Shown: positions 24,233-35,621 of the stretch, one piece after another | How positions within the stretch are numbered: position 1 is the stretch's first letter | Layout: each line of letters starts with the position of its first letter | Source: Synanceia verrucosa | Lineage: Eukaryota > Chordata > Actinopteri > Perciformes > Synanceiidae | Assembly (NCBI GenBank): GCA_029721515.1 | Contig: CM056568.1 | Span: forward strand, 1,426,001 to 1,490,000 | Reading direction: 5' to 3' | DNA: 64,000 nucleotides | Position numbers and translations under genes: made by a program | The notes under the pieces: model-generated | The model's input: the letters and a program-made list of their open reading frames with translations, nothing else | Told to the model about the DNA's origin: nothing | Database searches by the model: none

Positions 24233-25929
24233 CCGTAATAACACCATGTTGGTTGTAAAGTGCAATGTCACTATTTTCCAGCTCAAACTAGAGCTGTGTG
24301 ATATGAACAACATTGTATATCTTGATATATCTAATTTCATTTCCCAACAATGAAATGTATGTATATATGGCCTACGGTACTGCACTATGATGTATATTGC
24401 AATATTGCACAGCTCTAGCACAAATTGTTCATAATTACGGTAATCCAAAGTGTAAAATGAGCAAACGTAACTGGAGATACACTGATATTATCTGATTAAA
24501 TTAAATGTGCAGCACTGTAGTTAGCATGTACTCATTAAGGCACTAGCATACGTCATTGTTATCAATATGTACTCACATTTGTCCCAGCACCAGGCAGAAA
24601 AAAGTACCCTGCACAATATCATTAATGATAAATCATGGACATTATGATCCATTAATTCTAAAAAGGACAAATAAACACCAATATTTCCGTACTAACGATC
24701 ACAGTTGAGAGGACAAACACTGGACACCATATTGATTCTCTGAACCTCTCACTTCAGTTGCTACTTGACATCATGAGCCTTTGGATTTTTTTTTTTTCAT
24801 GAGCCTCTGGATGACAACCAGCACAGGACTCAGTCTCTTTATGGAACAAGCCATGATGTAATGGGCGCTTCAGACACACTGAAGCCATTAAGCACAGTTA
24901 ATTGCTCCCAGCACTTTAGATCGTCCTTCTGTCTTCACACTCATGTTCACTGCAGGGATGAGTTCAGCTACATTATATTGATTATTGTCACAAGCTGCAC
25001 TATGGATGTTCATTGATCCTCAGGTTGATTCTCAGGGTTGAAGTTTGAAAGCATATTATGAAATTCAAACTGAGTGTTGAATCCAAATACTGAATGTCCT
25101 GATTTTATAGCTATTGAGCCAATCTGCTTCTATCATTGCATGTTTTGCATTCATATATAAATGTATATACATATAAAAAAGAATGTATATTTGTTTGCTG
25201 AATTGAAAAATATTTTATCAGCATGTTTGATCCTTAGTTATGACTGCATTACTAGTTTCCTTGATTTTTTCTTTTTTTTTTCATATCCTGCTTCTTCAGT
25301 TGTTATGCATTTGTTATGTGATATAACTGAATTTAATAATATCATTTGGAGTTTGGCCAGATTGAAAAGTCCTAACGGCCGTATATGGCCCGCGGGCCGT
25401 AGTTTGCCCAGCATATCTGTTCTAAAGCCACCATGATGGCAGCACGTGGCAACGCTGGCTATTTGATTTTAATGTTATCAACTTGACACAGTGCCTTGCG
25501 GCCACAACAGTGGGATCTTTTTTCTTTAGTGATGCCCTGTCACCATTAGATGATAGATGACAAAGAAGTTAACATCTAGATGAAAGTGTTGCTCCATTCT
25601 TTCTTTCCTCTGCCTTCATCTCAACTAAGCAACTTCAGTCGAGGTAGAACTCGAAGACGCTTCAGGCTGGTCCACAGTGACCTATTTCCCAGAGAGCCCT
25701 GTGTCTCCTATTTTTTTTGTGATGGATGCTTTCAGACATGCCTCCCTCCTCCATCACTGCTTCACAGATTAGGCCATTTGGCAGTGTGTGTGTGTGTGTG
25801 TGTGTTTGGGTGGCACGGTGTGGTTACACAGACAGTTGCCAGCTAGCCTCGCTTTCATTTGCAGGCCCACACAGTTAACAGGAGCATGTGCCAGTCACAA
25901 ACATGTTTCCACACATGGCCTTTATGGCA
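24233..25929. other. No gene seen
   Basis: Contains a hAT-like end (gagctgtgtgatatgaacaa near 24290), a GGCCCGCGGGCC block near 25388 typical of a hAT short element, and a (TG)n run at 25785-25804. Confidence 0.4.
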
Positions 25930-25930
25930 T

Positions 25931-26086
25931 CATGGAGACAGACTGCCTTGTGAATGGGAGCGTGCAGCACTCAGGAGGAAGTGGCCTGAGTAATGGTGGG
26001 GTCAAGCATGAAAAAAGCCCTGTGGAAGATGGACTGCACCTCTGCTGGGAGAGTGCAGCGTCATGCTGCATGATAGGAAATAGATG
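25931..26086 (+). other. Protein-like short open frame, function unknown
   Basis: A frame starting with ATG near 25933 encodes about 51 residues beginning METDCLVNGSVQHSGG and continuing SGLSNGGVKHEKSPVEDGL. The composition looks more like a disordered region of a real protein than like the repeat-derived frames around it. No good donor site, promoter or homologue is recognised. It may be a decayed exon or chance. Confidence 0.2.
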
Positions 26087-27257
26087 ACAGTGAATTCTAA
26101 CGAGGGGTGAGGACAGCTACAACTAGGACACACCTGTCTAGGGATCCATCGATCACACTTTTACAGTTCTAATTAGGGCTGGTTAATATATTGACAATTC
26201 AGCATCATCATGATTGCAAAAGACTGAACTGTGATAACTGGTATTCACTGTGCCAGGTGTTGATGCCCTGCATGTAAATATACTTGGCAAACATTCTGTA
26301 TTCATCAGCAGCAACTTAACATGACTCAGAGCTGTGGGGGGTGGATGTCAGGTTGCACCATCACTAAGCTGTTTCAATACCAGAACATAGAGATGGACAG
26401 TAGACTTGAATACTAAACATAACCAACATCAGCTGGTAAACGATATATACAGAATCCATCCTCTATGTTCTTCATAGAGGATGGATTCTTCCTACTTTTG
26501 TGAAATCAACAGATGAATTAGCTTCTCCGATATTTTATGAGAGAAAAGGCTTTTCTTGTCACAAATAAGAACAATAATAATAAATGCAACTTGCATTCAA
26601 ACACAATATGGAAGTATGTGAATTTTTTTTCTTTTCTGTCTATTCTTTCTTTTTTTTCAATTTTTGCAATGGATTTAGTAACCTGTTTAGCCCTTTCTGC
26701 TGCCTTCACGAACGTCACTTTTCTCCAAACTCTGAGTGGTATCGAGACGTGAAATGTGGTTTGGCAGATGTGTAGTGTTTCCAAAGTATTTAATTGGCCC
26801 CACACCTTCCTCTTGACCTCATTAAATCCAACATGCTGCCATGCAGCAACTTCTCATGAAGCCAGTGCAGGTCGGAAACATTTGTTGCTCACCATCGCAG
26901 CTGAAACTATGGAAACAACTCACACACGTGGTGCTCATGAGTTCACAGCAGAGAACCAGAGAGAGAGCAGAGTTTTCTGTAGCAGGACAACTAATAATCT
27001 GATCTGCATCGAGACACAATCGTTAGAGAGAGAAGCTGCGATGCATTGAAGAACCATTTTTTTTTCACTCCTATTATTGATCTTGTTGATCACGATTAAT
27101 CGGTATTGGTCCTGAAACAAAAACACATCAGTCGTTCTATATGTTCTATATGTTTCCATGTAGAAGGTCCTGAGAGCAAATATGTGCTGCTTTGTTTGCA
27201 TCATGTGCCCAGAAGAAATAACAAAGAAGACAGCATTCAGTCAAGGACGCGCATATA

Positions 27258-27258
<1 letters not shown>
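26087..27258. other. No gene seen; perfect hairpin at 26451-26489
   Basis: 26451-26467 (AGAATCCATCCTCTATG) is perfectly complementary to 26473-26489 with a 5-base loop. The remainder is AT-rich with short overlapping frames. Confidence 0.5.
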
Positions 27259-27330
<72 letters not shown>

Positions 27331-27340
27331 TATATATATG
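27259..27340. repeat. (TA)n-(CA)n-(TA)n microsatellite
   Basis: A TA tract of about 56 bp followed by a short CA run and TA again. It generates Tyr-Ile runs in frames of both strands, which are artefacts. Confidence 0.95.
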
Positions 27341-28084
27341 CACAGTAGCCTTGGCCGTGTTGCCATGTTGAGAGCTGTGCAGAGACTATAAATCCATATC
27401 TGTCAAAAAATTAATATCTTTACCAACATCACTATAACCCATTCATTTACATGTACTCATACAGTGACGTAGCCTATTAAAGGCTAGCTCTTTCCTCTGC
27501 GTCAGTTAGCTGTTTTTCTATGACACTGTGAGTGTGGTGAGTGCAATAACAAACCCTACAGCACACAGATCACTGAGCCAGTGCTGCATTTTGCTTTGGT
27601 TGTTACTGCAAATGAAAAAGTGTCTTTACACGCTACATTCCGAAAGTTATGGAAGCCAAATGTGTAGACGCAGCATTTCCTTTTCCAGGGCAGACTTGTT
27701 GTCAAAGCTCATTGATCATTCGAGTTATTTATCAAGTGAAAAGTCAAATGATGTCACAAGTCTGTAGAGCTGAGGATGATCAGCCAGTTTGTTCATGCTA
27801 GAGCCACTATGAGTGCAACAGAGCCCACAGAGCAGACCTGGAGCACAGGTAAGCAGCGGGCTGGTGTACAGTCAGTATGAAGGCAGCCATGAAGAAACTG
27901 CGCTGTGACAGCTGATGGCCACATACTGAACATCTGCACAACATGAAAGAGCTTGCAGGACACATCCAATCCAACACAGTGACCTCATGGTGTGTCGGTC
28001 TGCTGCTGGTGGCACATATCTAGAGTTATATACTGCACATGTGCATGAGAAAGGGCGCTTTCTCACTGATATTTTCAGCCTTAC
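27341..28084. other. Intron after alternative first exon; no gene seen
   Basis: On the minus strand this is the start of the intron that follows the donor at 28085. No further exon was recognised in it. Confidence 0.5.
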
Positions 28085-28343
28085 CTGTGGTGGAGTGCAG
28101 GCTCTCCAAGCTCCAATAGCGAGACAGGACCCCTCTCAGAGTTCCACCCAAGCTGCCTCCTCCTCCGCCTCCACCCATACATCCACCCACCCCGAGACCA
28201 CCGTTCACCGCGCTGTCCACACCACCAGCGGTGGGGCTCCCTCCGTCCGAGTCTGACCCAGGAGACAGCCCCGAGCTGCCGCTACTGCCGCAGCTGCCCC
28301 CCGACAGCGGCACGCCCCCCTCCGAACCCTGCTGGGTCCGCAT
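28085..28343 (-). CDS. arhgef4: Alternative first coding exon of the Asef-family GEF gene (putative)
   Basis: An ATG at 28343 opens 86 codons plus one base, ending at a clean donor (CACAG|GTAAGG). The product starts MRTQQGSEGG, is Gly/Ser-rich with an acidic DSDGG patch and a GGGGGGG run, and ends with LSRYWSLESLHSTT. The last block is the only part that looks constrained. The exon ends in phase 1, exactly like the exon ending at 33300, so either could splice to the same downstream exon. It lies in a CpG-rich block, is 3' of the other exons in transcript order, and I see no acceptor feeding it. I therefore read it as an alternative promoter and first exon for a short isoform. Gene assignment comes from strand, phase and position, not from homology, so a separate gene is possible. 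Confidence 0.6.
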
Positions 28344-28640
28344 CCCGACCTGGAGGCACGACAGCGAGGAGGGAAGTGGAAAGGAAGAGGAGGCGAGGCG
28401 GCCGAGCAGGTGGTTTATTCCCAGGGTGCGAGCAGAGAGGAGGAAGAGGAGAAAGAGGAGGAGGAGGAGGAGGCCTCCTCGGAGATATCTGCGGCACTAT
28501 TCGCTGAGGTAAGCGGAGCTGTCAACTTGCTGCTTCCTGCAGCAGCTCCGCTCCTCCACTGCTCCGCTCTGGAGCCTCTCTGCCTCTCAACTGACATCAG
28601 TGGGGGTCCTGCAGGGGGGTTCCTGCGGCTCACTGACGAT
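28110..28640 (-). promoter_or_regulatory. CpG-rich island, likely internal promoter
   Basis: GC- and CpG-rich block standing out sharply from AT-rich surroundings. It covers the alternative first exon and about 300 bp upstream on the minus strand, including GGAGGAGG-rich and CGGCCG-type sequence. No TATA box is obvious, as usual for CpG-island promoters. The start site cannot be fixed from sequence alone. Confidence 0.6.
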
Positions 28641-28644
28641 GCGC

Positions 28645-29274
28645 TGTCCTACCGTCACATGTGTGCTAATAGATAGTTATCAGTGAGCTGAGCATGCAGT
28701 GCTTCACTAATGTATCAGGTGTTTGCCGCTGCTGCCCTAAATGAGTAGCTAGAATAGAATAGAATACATCTCCCATTGGGGGAAACTGCTACACCAGCAT
28801 ACACAAATCACAATAATAACGAAACAATGAACACTATTATTATTAAGTAATGATCACAGTAATAATAATATTTCCTATATATACTAAATAAAAAGGAAGA
28901 AAGGGGAGAAATTAAATATTAGTTAAACACAATGATTAGATTTTTTTTACTATTTGTGATGTGGATGTGACATGAGATAATAAAAGAACAAGAACAGCAG
29001 AATTGTTTATCTGTAATGGTTAATCCACCAGTATGTGCAAGCCCTTTAATCAAAATTGTATCTTTGATTCTAAAATAAAAAAAAATACTGTTAATATCCA
29101 TGAATTTTCAAATTATTTTTTTTAAAAATAGCATAAAAAATATCATATCATATCATTATTATTATTTATTTGACTGAGATGTTAAATTGCAGTTATTTCC
29201 TGTAATTCCTGAACAGAAAAATGTGTTTTAGTGGTTGTTTGTTATTCTGGATTCATTTCTCAGTGAATTCCAGT
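28645..29274. other. Intron between 33300 and 28343; no gene seen
   Basis: Contains an agaatagaatagaata-type simple repeat with an attgggggaaact tail near 28752-28800 (LINE-tail style) and AT-rich DNA. Confidence 0.4.
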
Positions 29275-29410
29275 GTTCTGGATCAAATTTGGGTCTAAAA
29301 AGGTGAATTCAGTTTAAATTCCTCACTCCTGTTCAAAATGGTGAAGAGTAGTGAACTCAGTGAGGAAGAAAGAGTCCAGTTAAAGTGATGATGTATAAAG
29401 AGATGATGCT
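29275..29410 (+). repeat. Dispersed repeat with Tc1-like start motif
   Basis: Shared with 41310-41475 and 62230-62365, where it is inverted (blocks gggtctaaaaaggtgaattc and gagtccagttaaagtga). In this orientation an ATG at 29338 gives MVKSSELSEEERVQLK then stop. That vaguely resembles the first residues of Tc1-family transposases (a KELS-type start), but the evidence is weak. Confidence 0.45.
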
Positions 29411-32374
29411 GCAGGTGAGCACCAGACAAAGCCTGGTGTTGTCTTGACAGCTATGGATTGTGTTTAACCAGTATAAAATGTTTGTATACACATGTTAATG
29501 ATACCAGATGAGAAAATGAATAAATATGAGCCCAGCAGAGGATCCAGATCTGATTTACTGATTACTGCCCTCTCTGGCTGAATTGTTATTCTCTTTCACA
29601 GTGATGTCACCATGTAGTGAGTGAGAGAAATTAATGCTGCAACTGCAATCAGTTATCTGCCAAATATTGACTAATTAATCAGTTAAACGTTTAGTTCATA
29701 GCATGGTAGCATAACATAGCAAAAAGGTTTTCTATTATAGAAAGCTAAGAAAGTCAGTAAACCTTCATATTTGAGCAGTTGAAGCCAGTGAAATATTGTG
29801 AAATATTTTTGTTATGCTAGTCATTCTTTAAAAACAGATTTTAGTTAATCACCTTATGTCCTCTACCTCTCCAAAGTCAAGCCACCTGACATCAGCAAAA
29901 ACAAGATGTCTGACTCCACACCAGTACAAGCCAGGATAAGCATGTTGTACAAACAGTGTCCTACTGAACAGAGGTAAGCGAGACTATACAGTAATATTTG
30001 TCATTTAAATGAATCAATAAAAATCACATCATGCTGTAAATATATTTGGAATAAGGCTCATAAACTACTGGATTCCAGATCTTCCATGACTCCACACATT
30101 GTGTATGTTAAATCCTTATTCAGATCCATTTTTGGACCTGTGTAGGTTAACAGAGCCTGCCTGGCTAGACAGTTGACTGTCTGAACTTTTAAGATCAGGC
30201 CATCATTACTACTGGTGGATTGGACTGCAGCCAGCTGAAAGCACTTTAAAGAAGATCACATGATGTAAAGATTAGCTCTGCTCTGCTGGGGTTCATTGAT
30301 AATGCATAGTAATGTGTAAAAAATGATTAAAGTGGCTTTGTGTGTGCAGTGGCATTGTCAGACCCAGACGCATTGTATGAGTCAGCTGACAATCTAATTT
30401 ACACAGTGAATGTAATTATACTGAGGACAGAGTGAGCTCAGGCTCTGTGTGTTTGCTGCTGTGCGCTTATATTTCCAGACTGGTGGTGATGCTTTCAGGA
30501 ACCACAAGCCAAGTGTGTACTGTTACTGACTGGACGATGATGGTCAGCTTTATGTAGGGGTGAGCAACCCGTGGCTCAGGAGCCACATGCAGCCCTTAAG
30601 CCTGTCTACAGTGGCTCCTTCTGGCCTTCAAAAAAATTACATGGAAATATTTTATTTTAATTCTATTTATTTATTTTGTTGCACAATTTTTGAAAAAAAA
30701 GTCACTTAAAATATACATCTAAGGTCAATGCCTTTAACTGCAGGTGGCTAATCTTGAGTTTCTGAGTGCTGTCAGTAAGCTAAACCATGGAGAAATCCAA
30801 AAAAGGAAAGTTTGAGGGGAAATGAGGAGCACATAAATAGGTCTGCATAGTTCTGTGTTTAATCCATTAGACCAACACATGCACACTACACAGTTTTGTC
30901 TTCTCTTTGGAGGAGTTTGGTGTTTTAATAGGTTAAAAACAGAAATTCCTAATGGTCCTAATACTCTGTTGTATTTTTCTTAGTATTACTGTTCTATATC
31001 CTCATTAATGCAACAAACTATAGGTTTTGTAATCAGAATTTAACTACATATAAAACTTTATCAGCTGTGTTATGTTATATGGCTCTAGAATGTAATATTT
31101 GGTGGAAGAGGAGGCGGTAAGTGGTGGCACAGCCCTGGCTGAATGTCACTGCACATGATAGCAACTCTTTTTAGTTTATTTAGTATTTAGTACAACAAGC
31201 ATAAGTCTTCTAATACATGTATTTCATCTGCCATCAAAGCTATAAAGAGCTGGACAAAATAGTGGGAACATGTCTCAGTACAACACATACAGCTCAACGA
31301 CAGCACAAGTCACCAGCTCCAAAGTCCCTAAAATAGTCCAAAATTGAATATTAGAACCTTCATGAAGGGAGGATTTATTGGTAGTTAGACCTGATAACTG
31401 AGTGCAAACACAATCAAGTTATGCCATGCTGTCAGCCATACTAAGAGGAGAAAATTCCCAATATCCTTGTTCAGCAGCTGTTAACTTAATAAAGACACTG
31501 TTGAATATTTAAGGGAAAAAGTCTTAAAAAAGAGGGCATGTAGGGTAGCTAATAATTGCTATAAAGCAATAATAACAGTTGTGCCGTGTGCCACTTTGTC
31601 AGCATTGAATGCATCAGCATTCAATACAAAAGTCTTTAGTGTTGAATTAAAGATATTTCTTTCAGAGATTTTTATTAGCCAGTATTGAATAATTTTATAT
31701 TTACTTTATATTTACATTATGTCACAGTCAGAAATGTCTTTAAAATAAAAATTGCATGCGTCCCTTGAAGAAGGGAGAATATGATGGTATTTTATTTTCT
31801 AAATGTAAGAGGGACAGGAGAACTTCCTGCAGCCAGCAGGCTCACAGGGAAGTGCACTAGCTGATGTCAGACTGTGTTGATGTCAGAATGCTGCTCACGA
31901 TGAGGCTGCACACATAGATCGTGGGTTCTCACTCTTAGTTTCTAGAGTTGCAAATCTGCTTTGTCATGTACTGGTAATCATTTTTATGTGTAATGTCTGT
32001 GGGATCCAGAAAAAGCATGGCCTGAACACACACACACACACACACACATCCTCCTCTGATGACTCAGCTAAGACATTTGGAGTATTTCCTCACTTTAGTT
32101 AAGACCATTCAGTAATTTATAGTAGCTGATTTTGAATTATAATTACATGTAAAAAGATGATGTGTACAGTACTATAAAGCAAAATGACACTTCAAGTAAG
32201 AAAGTAGTACACACTTTTTGACTGGTCTTAATAGCAAAAATAGTGCAATGTGACACAACAATTACTATTCCTGACTGTTAACTAAGTTAAATGAATATTA
32301 AAGAGCCAATTGTGGCATCTTGCGGCAGATTTAAATGTGTTTTTTAGTGTTTATTGTTGTTCTCATCCTGTTTT
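29411..32374. other. Intron; no gene seen
   Basis: About 3 kb of AT-rich intron. A hAT-like short end (aggggtgagcaacccgtggc) lies near 30556. A (CA)n run is at 32027-32048. Confidence 0.45.
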
Positions 32375-32705
32375 ATCATGAGTAACTTACCTTACCTCAT
32401 GTATTAATAGTCCTTTTCTCACTTTGTCCTGTGCCAGTTCGTCTTGTTCCATGCAAATGGAACTTTGTTTTTCCCACTCCCATTTTTTTTGCCAGAGAAG
32501 CTTCCTTGTGATTCTGGTAACTTTTGTTCCTGTTTATCAGATTGGTTTTAATTTAACTGTTTACCAAGCTTGACTCATGAGTTTCTGTTGATACTTTTTA
32601 AGCTTATTCTGAGAGAGTTTCTTGTGCTTTGTCATTGTATTAAAGAGATTTTCTCCATTTCTGACATTCTGTATGATTTCTGCATTTGAGTCCCGAGATT
32701 TCCCC
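32375..32705 (+). repeat. Interspersed repeat with LTR-like look, copy C (3' part)
   Basis: Carries tcctgtgccagttcgtcttg as in copies A and B, then a diverged body to tttgagtcccgagatttcc. The upstream half is missing. Confidence 0.55.
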
Positions 32706-33299
32706 AGTTCTCAACAGATCAATTTGTAGGCATTAGCTCCAGTCACAAATCTATTGTTTGTAATACCATGTCATGCAAGGGCCAATGCAAGAATTAGCTC
32801 TGAGTGGTCAAACAAGTTTCACAATGCCTCTTACAGTGTCCCTGTATACATGGCACTAGGCTTTCAACTAACTCCAATGTGAACCCATCTGTGTCATTAT
32901 TAGATGTTCAGAGCAGCTGACATATTATGAAGAGTGAGAGAGTCCAATCAGGGTGAATGGGAGGCGGGATGGATAGGGAAGTTTGGCCACTTTGCAGCTT
33001 TTGCAACACAGCATTAGTGTCAGTGTTCACGATTTAATTTTTCATTATTTGGATATGAATTCTTCGGTAATGGTCATGTGACTAATTCTAGTCAGGTCAT
33101 CTTTGACTCCATGTTCATGTGGACAAACTGCCTCTGTCCACAGCTATCACCAGTGTGGAGGCATTAAAACATAGTTTTAGAAGTATTTAACAACCAAAAT
33201 ATCACAGATTCAAATGTCCCAACAGCGAGCATTCCATTCAACAACCCCGGGTGACTCTGAACAAGTGCAGTATTTAAAATAAAAACTAGTGTTACTTAC
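32706..33299. other. Intron; no gene seen
   Basis: Sequence directly downstream (minus strand) of the donor at 33300. Nothing recognised. Confidence 0.4.
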
Positions 33300-33429
33300 A
33301 GGTGTACGACATGCGTCTTCTCCAGCCCAGGCAGTCAAGACCAATGGGGGTGCTCTGAGAGAAGCAGTGAGCCTTGAGGGGCATCCCCCGGAAAGCCTGG
33401 ATGGGCCCCGACCTGACCCCCTCATCAGT
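33300..33429 (-). CDS. arhgef4: Asef-family GEF, exon 4 (APC-binding-region part)
   Basis: A 130-nt exon between CCCACAG (acceptor) and T|GTAAGT (donor), entered in phase 0 and left in phase 1. It encodes 43 residues that include FSQSTPIGLDCLGWRRR. In the two human Asef paralogues this sits in the APC-binding region just before the SH3 domain. From memory of those families, SPATA13 has FSQSTPIGLD followed by GR, while ARHGEF4 has a looser match followed by GW. The motif thus fixes the family, and the GW mildly favours arhgef4. The longer open frame across it in another register is not the coding frame. The next exon (SH3 start) was not found in the window. Confidence 0.85.
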
Positions 33430-33774
33430 CTGTGGGATTGACAGAGGATTATTATACTCATTTTATTACCAACATTAATTTGTCTGTCAATCACAAACTG
33501 GACATGAACTTATAAATGACAACCATTCAATCAGTCCAATTGAATGATATTGAATGAAAAGATTAGAAGAGGAATGGGCATGCGTGAATTAATGTACAGA
33601 AGAGTGGAAGTCAGGACAGACAGTGAGTGATGACAGACTTCATACTGAAGAGAGGAGAAGACTGTCGAAGAAGAGTGGAAACTCTGAAGCAAGGCAGAAA
33701 CGATGAGTTCTACAAAGACTTCCAGGGTTTGGATCTTTGCTTTGGGAGCTCATGGTGCTGTGGCCACATCTTAC

Positions 33775-34008
33775 TTTGTCTTCACATGTCAGTGTGCTGA
33801 GCTGGCCCAGACTCCCCCAGATGGCTCTGGCCAGTTTGCGTTGGTTTTTCTTTTGCTCTTCAATCCAGAGGTCATCTGAAAACTTTCTCCTTCGTTGCTG
33901 GCCAGCTCCATCATAACCCACATCCACCCAGCAGCCAGTCCTCAGCCCGCCAAGGAGCACAGAGGTCTTCCCCTTGTCCTTCACCGCCAACAGTCTTCTT
34001 GTTCTGGA
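33775..34008 (-). CDS. arhgef4: Asef-family GEF, exon 3 (DDLW motif)
   Basis: Minus-strand exon ending at a clear donor (GACAAA|GTAAGA) in phase 0, matching the phase-0 start of the exon at 33429; the intron is 345 bp. It encodes about 78 residues including CWVDVGYDG, then KFSDDLWIEEQKKNQRKLA. The latter aligns with the VDDLWLEKTQRKKLQKQ stretch of ARHGEF4, just N-terminal to its APC-binding region. This is the main reason to prefer arhgef4. The 5' boundary is uncertain: GGCCAG at 34011-34009 gives a phase-0 acceptor compatible with exon 2, but its pyrimidine tract is poor. The frame stays open to 34314, so the exon may begin further upstream or be an alternative first exon. Confidence 0.7.
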
Positions 34009-34014
34009 CTGGCC

Positions 34015-35061
34015 GGCAGGTCTACGACCTATTTGTGTGCCCTTTTGAGCGTACAGATAATTGGTTAGCACAGTCACCTTTTTGTACCCTAAACTCCTCT
34101 GCCTTTCAGTGTCCAAGAATCTGTGGCTACTTTTGTGAATGTAACAGTGGACAGACAGACAGTCTGTCTGTACCATATGCATATGCATCATATGCATACA
34201 TGAGAATGGATGCTGGAATGAACATTGTAGGCTACTTGACAGGTATTTTTCATGACGTATTAAAATTTGGACTTTCAGTGGTGCCATGTTGTAGGAAGCT
34301 GGAGGAAAAGTCACTCATAAAAACTCCAATTCTAATAAGCTCTTAAACACAACAGTAACTGCAGGAAATAAAGCAAATTCACAGATATTTGGTGAAGAAA
34401 GTTAAAAAAAAGAAACGGACAAAAAATGGAAGCCTGCGCAGAGGGAAAGTGAAAATAATGCATGTACTGATAAGAAGGAGAGAACCGCACCAAGTCAATG
34501 GTAAATTAGGAATTGAACATAGTGTACATCATGCTTTTATTTTGAAAGCAAGGTGTAAGTCAGCAGATATGAATCACCATTACCAGACTAAACCTGTTTC
34601 ATTTTAGTATAAAATCCTTGAAATAACCTACTATAAAAACATCCTATCCCATGACATTGGTATTCAATGTCAGTAAAATTGACATTGGGTAGAATTGAGT
34701 TGGTGTAACCTTGGGGAAATGAATTGCTACTCTTGCTTTATATCAACAGTTCCAAAGCATGCATTTTTAATGCCAGTTTGTCATGTTTAACATCAAGTGG
34801 GAGGATGCCACAAGAGGGGGCTCATCCTCCAGCTATCCTGCTCTGGTTGTGTATCACAGGACATGTGGGAGCTGGGATGATGGCAAGCAGCTAACCCAGA
34901 CAATGGGAGTGTACCATGGTGCTAGGGGCTGAGGGGAGAAAGAGCTGACTCTGTTGTTACCCTCCTCCTCCTCATCTTGTTCACAGGGAGCCACAGAGAA
35001 AGAGGGGCTTGTTCTCTGAAGCCCAGATACTGACACATATCTACACCGGCAACCTCTCTGA

Positions 35062-35111
<50 letters not shown>

Positions 35112-35482
35112 CCAGCACAAACAGCATCGTCTGCAGAGCAGGAGATTAACTGCTGTTGGCTTTTTCCCTCCTATTCATCCCAGCCAGAGTTAGTGTGTGT
35201 GAGCTGGAGGTGCCCATGAAACTCTTTTCCCAGGGACCTCATTGACATCTGAATGGAGGCCTGAACAAGGCCTGTTTAATCTATACAGGTTTATAGTGAT
35301 GTTCAGCATTCACATTCACAAATTAGAATATGATTCTAATACAAAGCTGCTCTTTCTCTCCACTAACTTTTAAGCTCGCTCTACCATCACTGGTCTCTCT
35401 CTCGCTCAACTAACTCTGTAGGTCACTCTACCATCACTTCTCTCTCTTTCCATTAATTCTCTAACTTGCACTACCGTCAATG

Positions 35483-35513
<31 letters not shown>

Positions 35514-35621
35514 TCTCTCCAATAACTCTGTGGCTCGCCCTCCCATCAGTGCTCTCCCTCTCTACACAAAAAATAGCAACTGACAGTGGTTGCTCTGTGC
35601 ATGACAAACAGATATCCTTAC
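34015..35621. other. Intron; CA and CT microsatellites
   Basis: A (CA)n run of about 48 bp at 35063-35110 and a (CT)n run at 35482-35512 preceded by a degenerate CTCTCTCT-rich tandem (35350-35560). No exon is supported. Confidence 0.5.

Noticed and set aside
27106..27391. Tyr-Ile rich frames
   Set aside because: Translation of a TA microsatellite.
1..28084. SH3, DH and PH exons of the GEF gene
   Set aside because: I looked on the minus strand for words such as AEALWDHV and found none. They probably lie outside the window, though a small exon could have been missed by eye.
28026..28676. Plus-strand frames through the CpG-rich block
   Set aside because: The minus strand has a good start codon, donor site and phase agreement with the GEF gene; plus frames are GC-driven shadows.
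33210..33494. 94-residue minus frame as the coding frame of this exon
   Set aside because: The SQSTPIGLD motif and phase-0 entry from upstream exons lie in a different register bounded by splice sites at 33429 and 33300.
34854..35120. Val-Cys rich minus frames
   Set aside because: Translation of a CA microsatellite.
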